Assembly (NCBI GenBank): GCA_013141115.1
Contig: JABFRP010000001.1
Coordinates: 1-64,000 of the forward strand
Direction: 5' to 3'
DNA: 64,000 nt
Source: Ferruginibacter sp.
GTDB lineage: Bacteria; Bacteroidota; Bacteroidia; Chitinophagales; Chitinophagaceae
A program made the position numbers and the translations under genes. The notes under the pieces were generated by a model. That model was not told the DNA's origin. It saw only the letters and a program-made list of their open reading frames with translations, and did not search any database. This document shows positions 63,977-64,000 of the stretch, in pieces (positions within the stretch are counted from its first letter, which is position 1; the number at the start of each line of letters is the position of its first letter).

Positions 63977-64000
63977 GCCGTGGTAGCTCAGGGGTAGAGC
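63977..64000 (+). tRNA. start of a tRNA, cut by the window edge
   Basis: GCCGTGG acceptor strand and D arm GCTCAGGGGTAGAGC are visible. By the usual gene order in Bacteroidota (Thr, Tyr, Gly, Thr before tuf) it is probably tRNA-Thr(GGT), but the anticodon is outside the window. Confidence 0.7.

Overview
The window is AT-rich DNA from a member of the Bacteroidota, most likely a Chitinophagaceae-type bacterium. Several features point there. Promoters carry the Bacteroidota -7 element TAnnTTTG. Shine-Dalgarno sequences are nearly absent except a perfect one before rpsU. There is a PorV-like/PorU type IX secretion pair. The order tRNA-Thr, tRNA-Tyr, tRNA-Gly, partial tRNA at the right end is typical of the phylum.

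Positions 1 to about 29,000 form an accessory nitrogen-oxide island. From left to right it holds: a broken c-type cytochrome and small redox genes (truncated hemoglobin, 2Fe-2S ferredoxin, cupin); a Crp/Fnr regulator; a leftward operon norC - norB-like - queD - Rrf2 regulator; a rightward operon headed by a qNOR-family protein; an orphan 601-residue protein; a PAS histidine kinase; a leftward nirK - nirV - SCO operon; and a rightward NO-stress operon (RIC, hemerythrin, NDH-2, lipoprotein, DUF2249 protein, NnrS-like membrane protein, SufT-like protein, second Rrf2 regulator). It ends with a HEPN remnant, an unknown gene and a frameshifted serine recombinase whose 3' end runs into tRNA-Gln. The recombinase and tRNA suggest the island was integrated at tRNA-Gln; the other end is outside the window.

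The main discovery candidate is the qNOR-family protein at 7220-9562. It has Asn in place of the second FeB histidine of the HH pair (qNOR His560), Gln in place of qNOR Glu581, and lacks two acidic residues of the quinol site. These are the hallmarks described for putative nitric oxide dismutases (2 NO to N2 + O2). With NirK supplying NO, the island could support O2-forming denitrification. The divergent norC-norB pair is also unusual: NorB lacks one FeB histidine and the glutamate, and has Met where the low-spin heme His is expected. Two 28-bp palindromes with the same centre spacing, one between nod and norC and one before ric, look like a shared operator, plausibly for the two Fe-S Rrf2 regulators that end the norCB and ric operons.

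Positions 29,000-64,000 look like ordinary chromosome with intact genes: a phytol/prenol-kinase fusion, a methyltransferase and a homogentisate-phytyltransferase-like UbiA enzyme (a possible tocopherol-like pathway); two toxin-antitoxin pairs; cyanophycin synthetase and cyanophycinase; a gyrase-B-like protein without ATPase motifs; peptidases; TyrRS; PorV-like/PorU; an Hsp70; a surface-glycan cluster; riboflavin synthase; rpsU; xerC-type recombinase; hpf; tRNAs. About seven apparent single-base homopolymer frameshifts lie in the left 29 kb and I see none in the right 35 kb.
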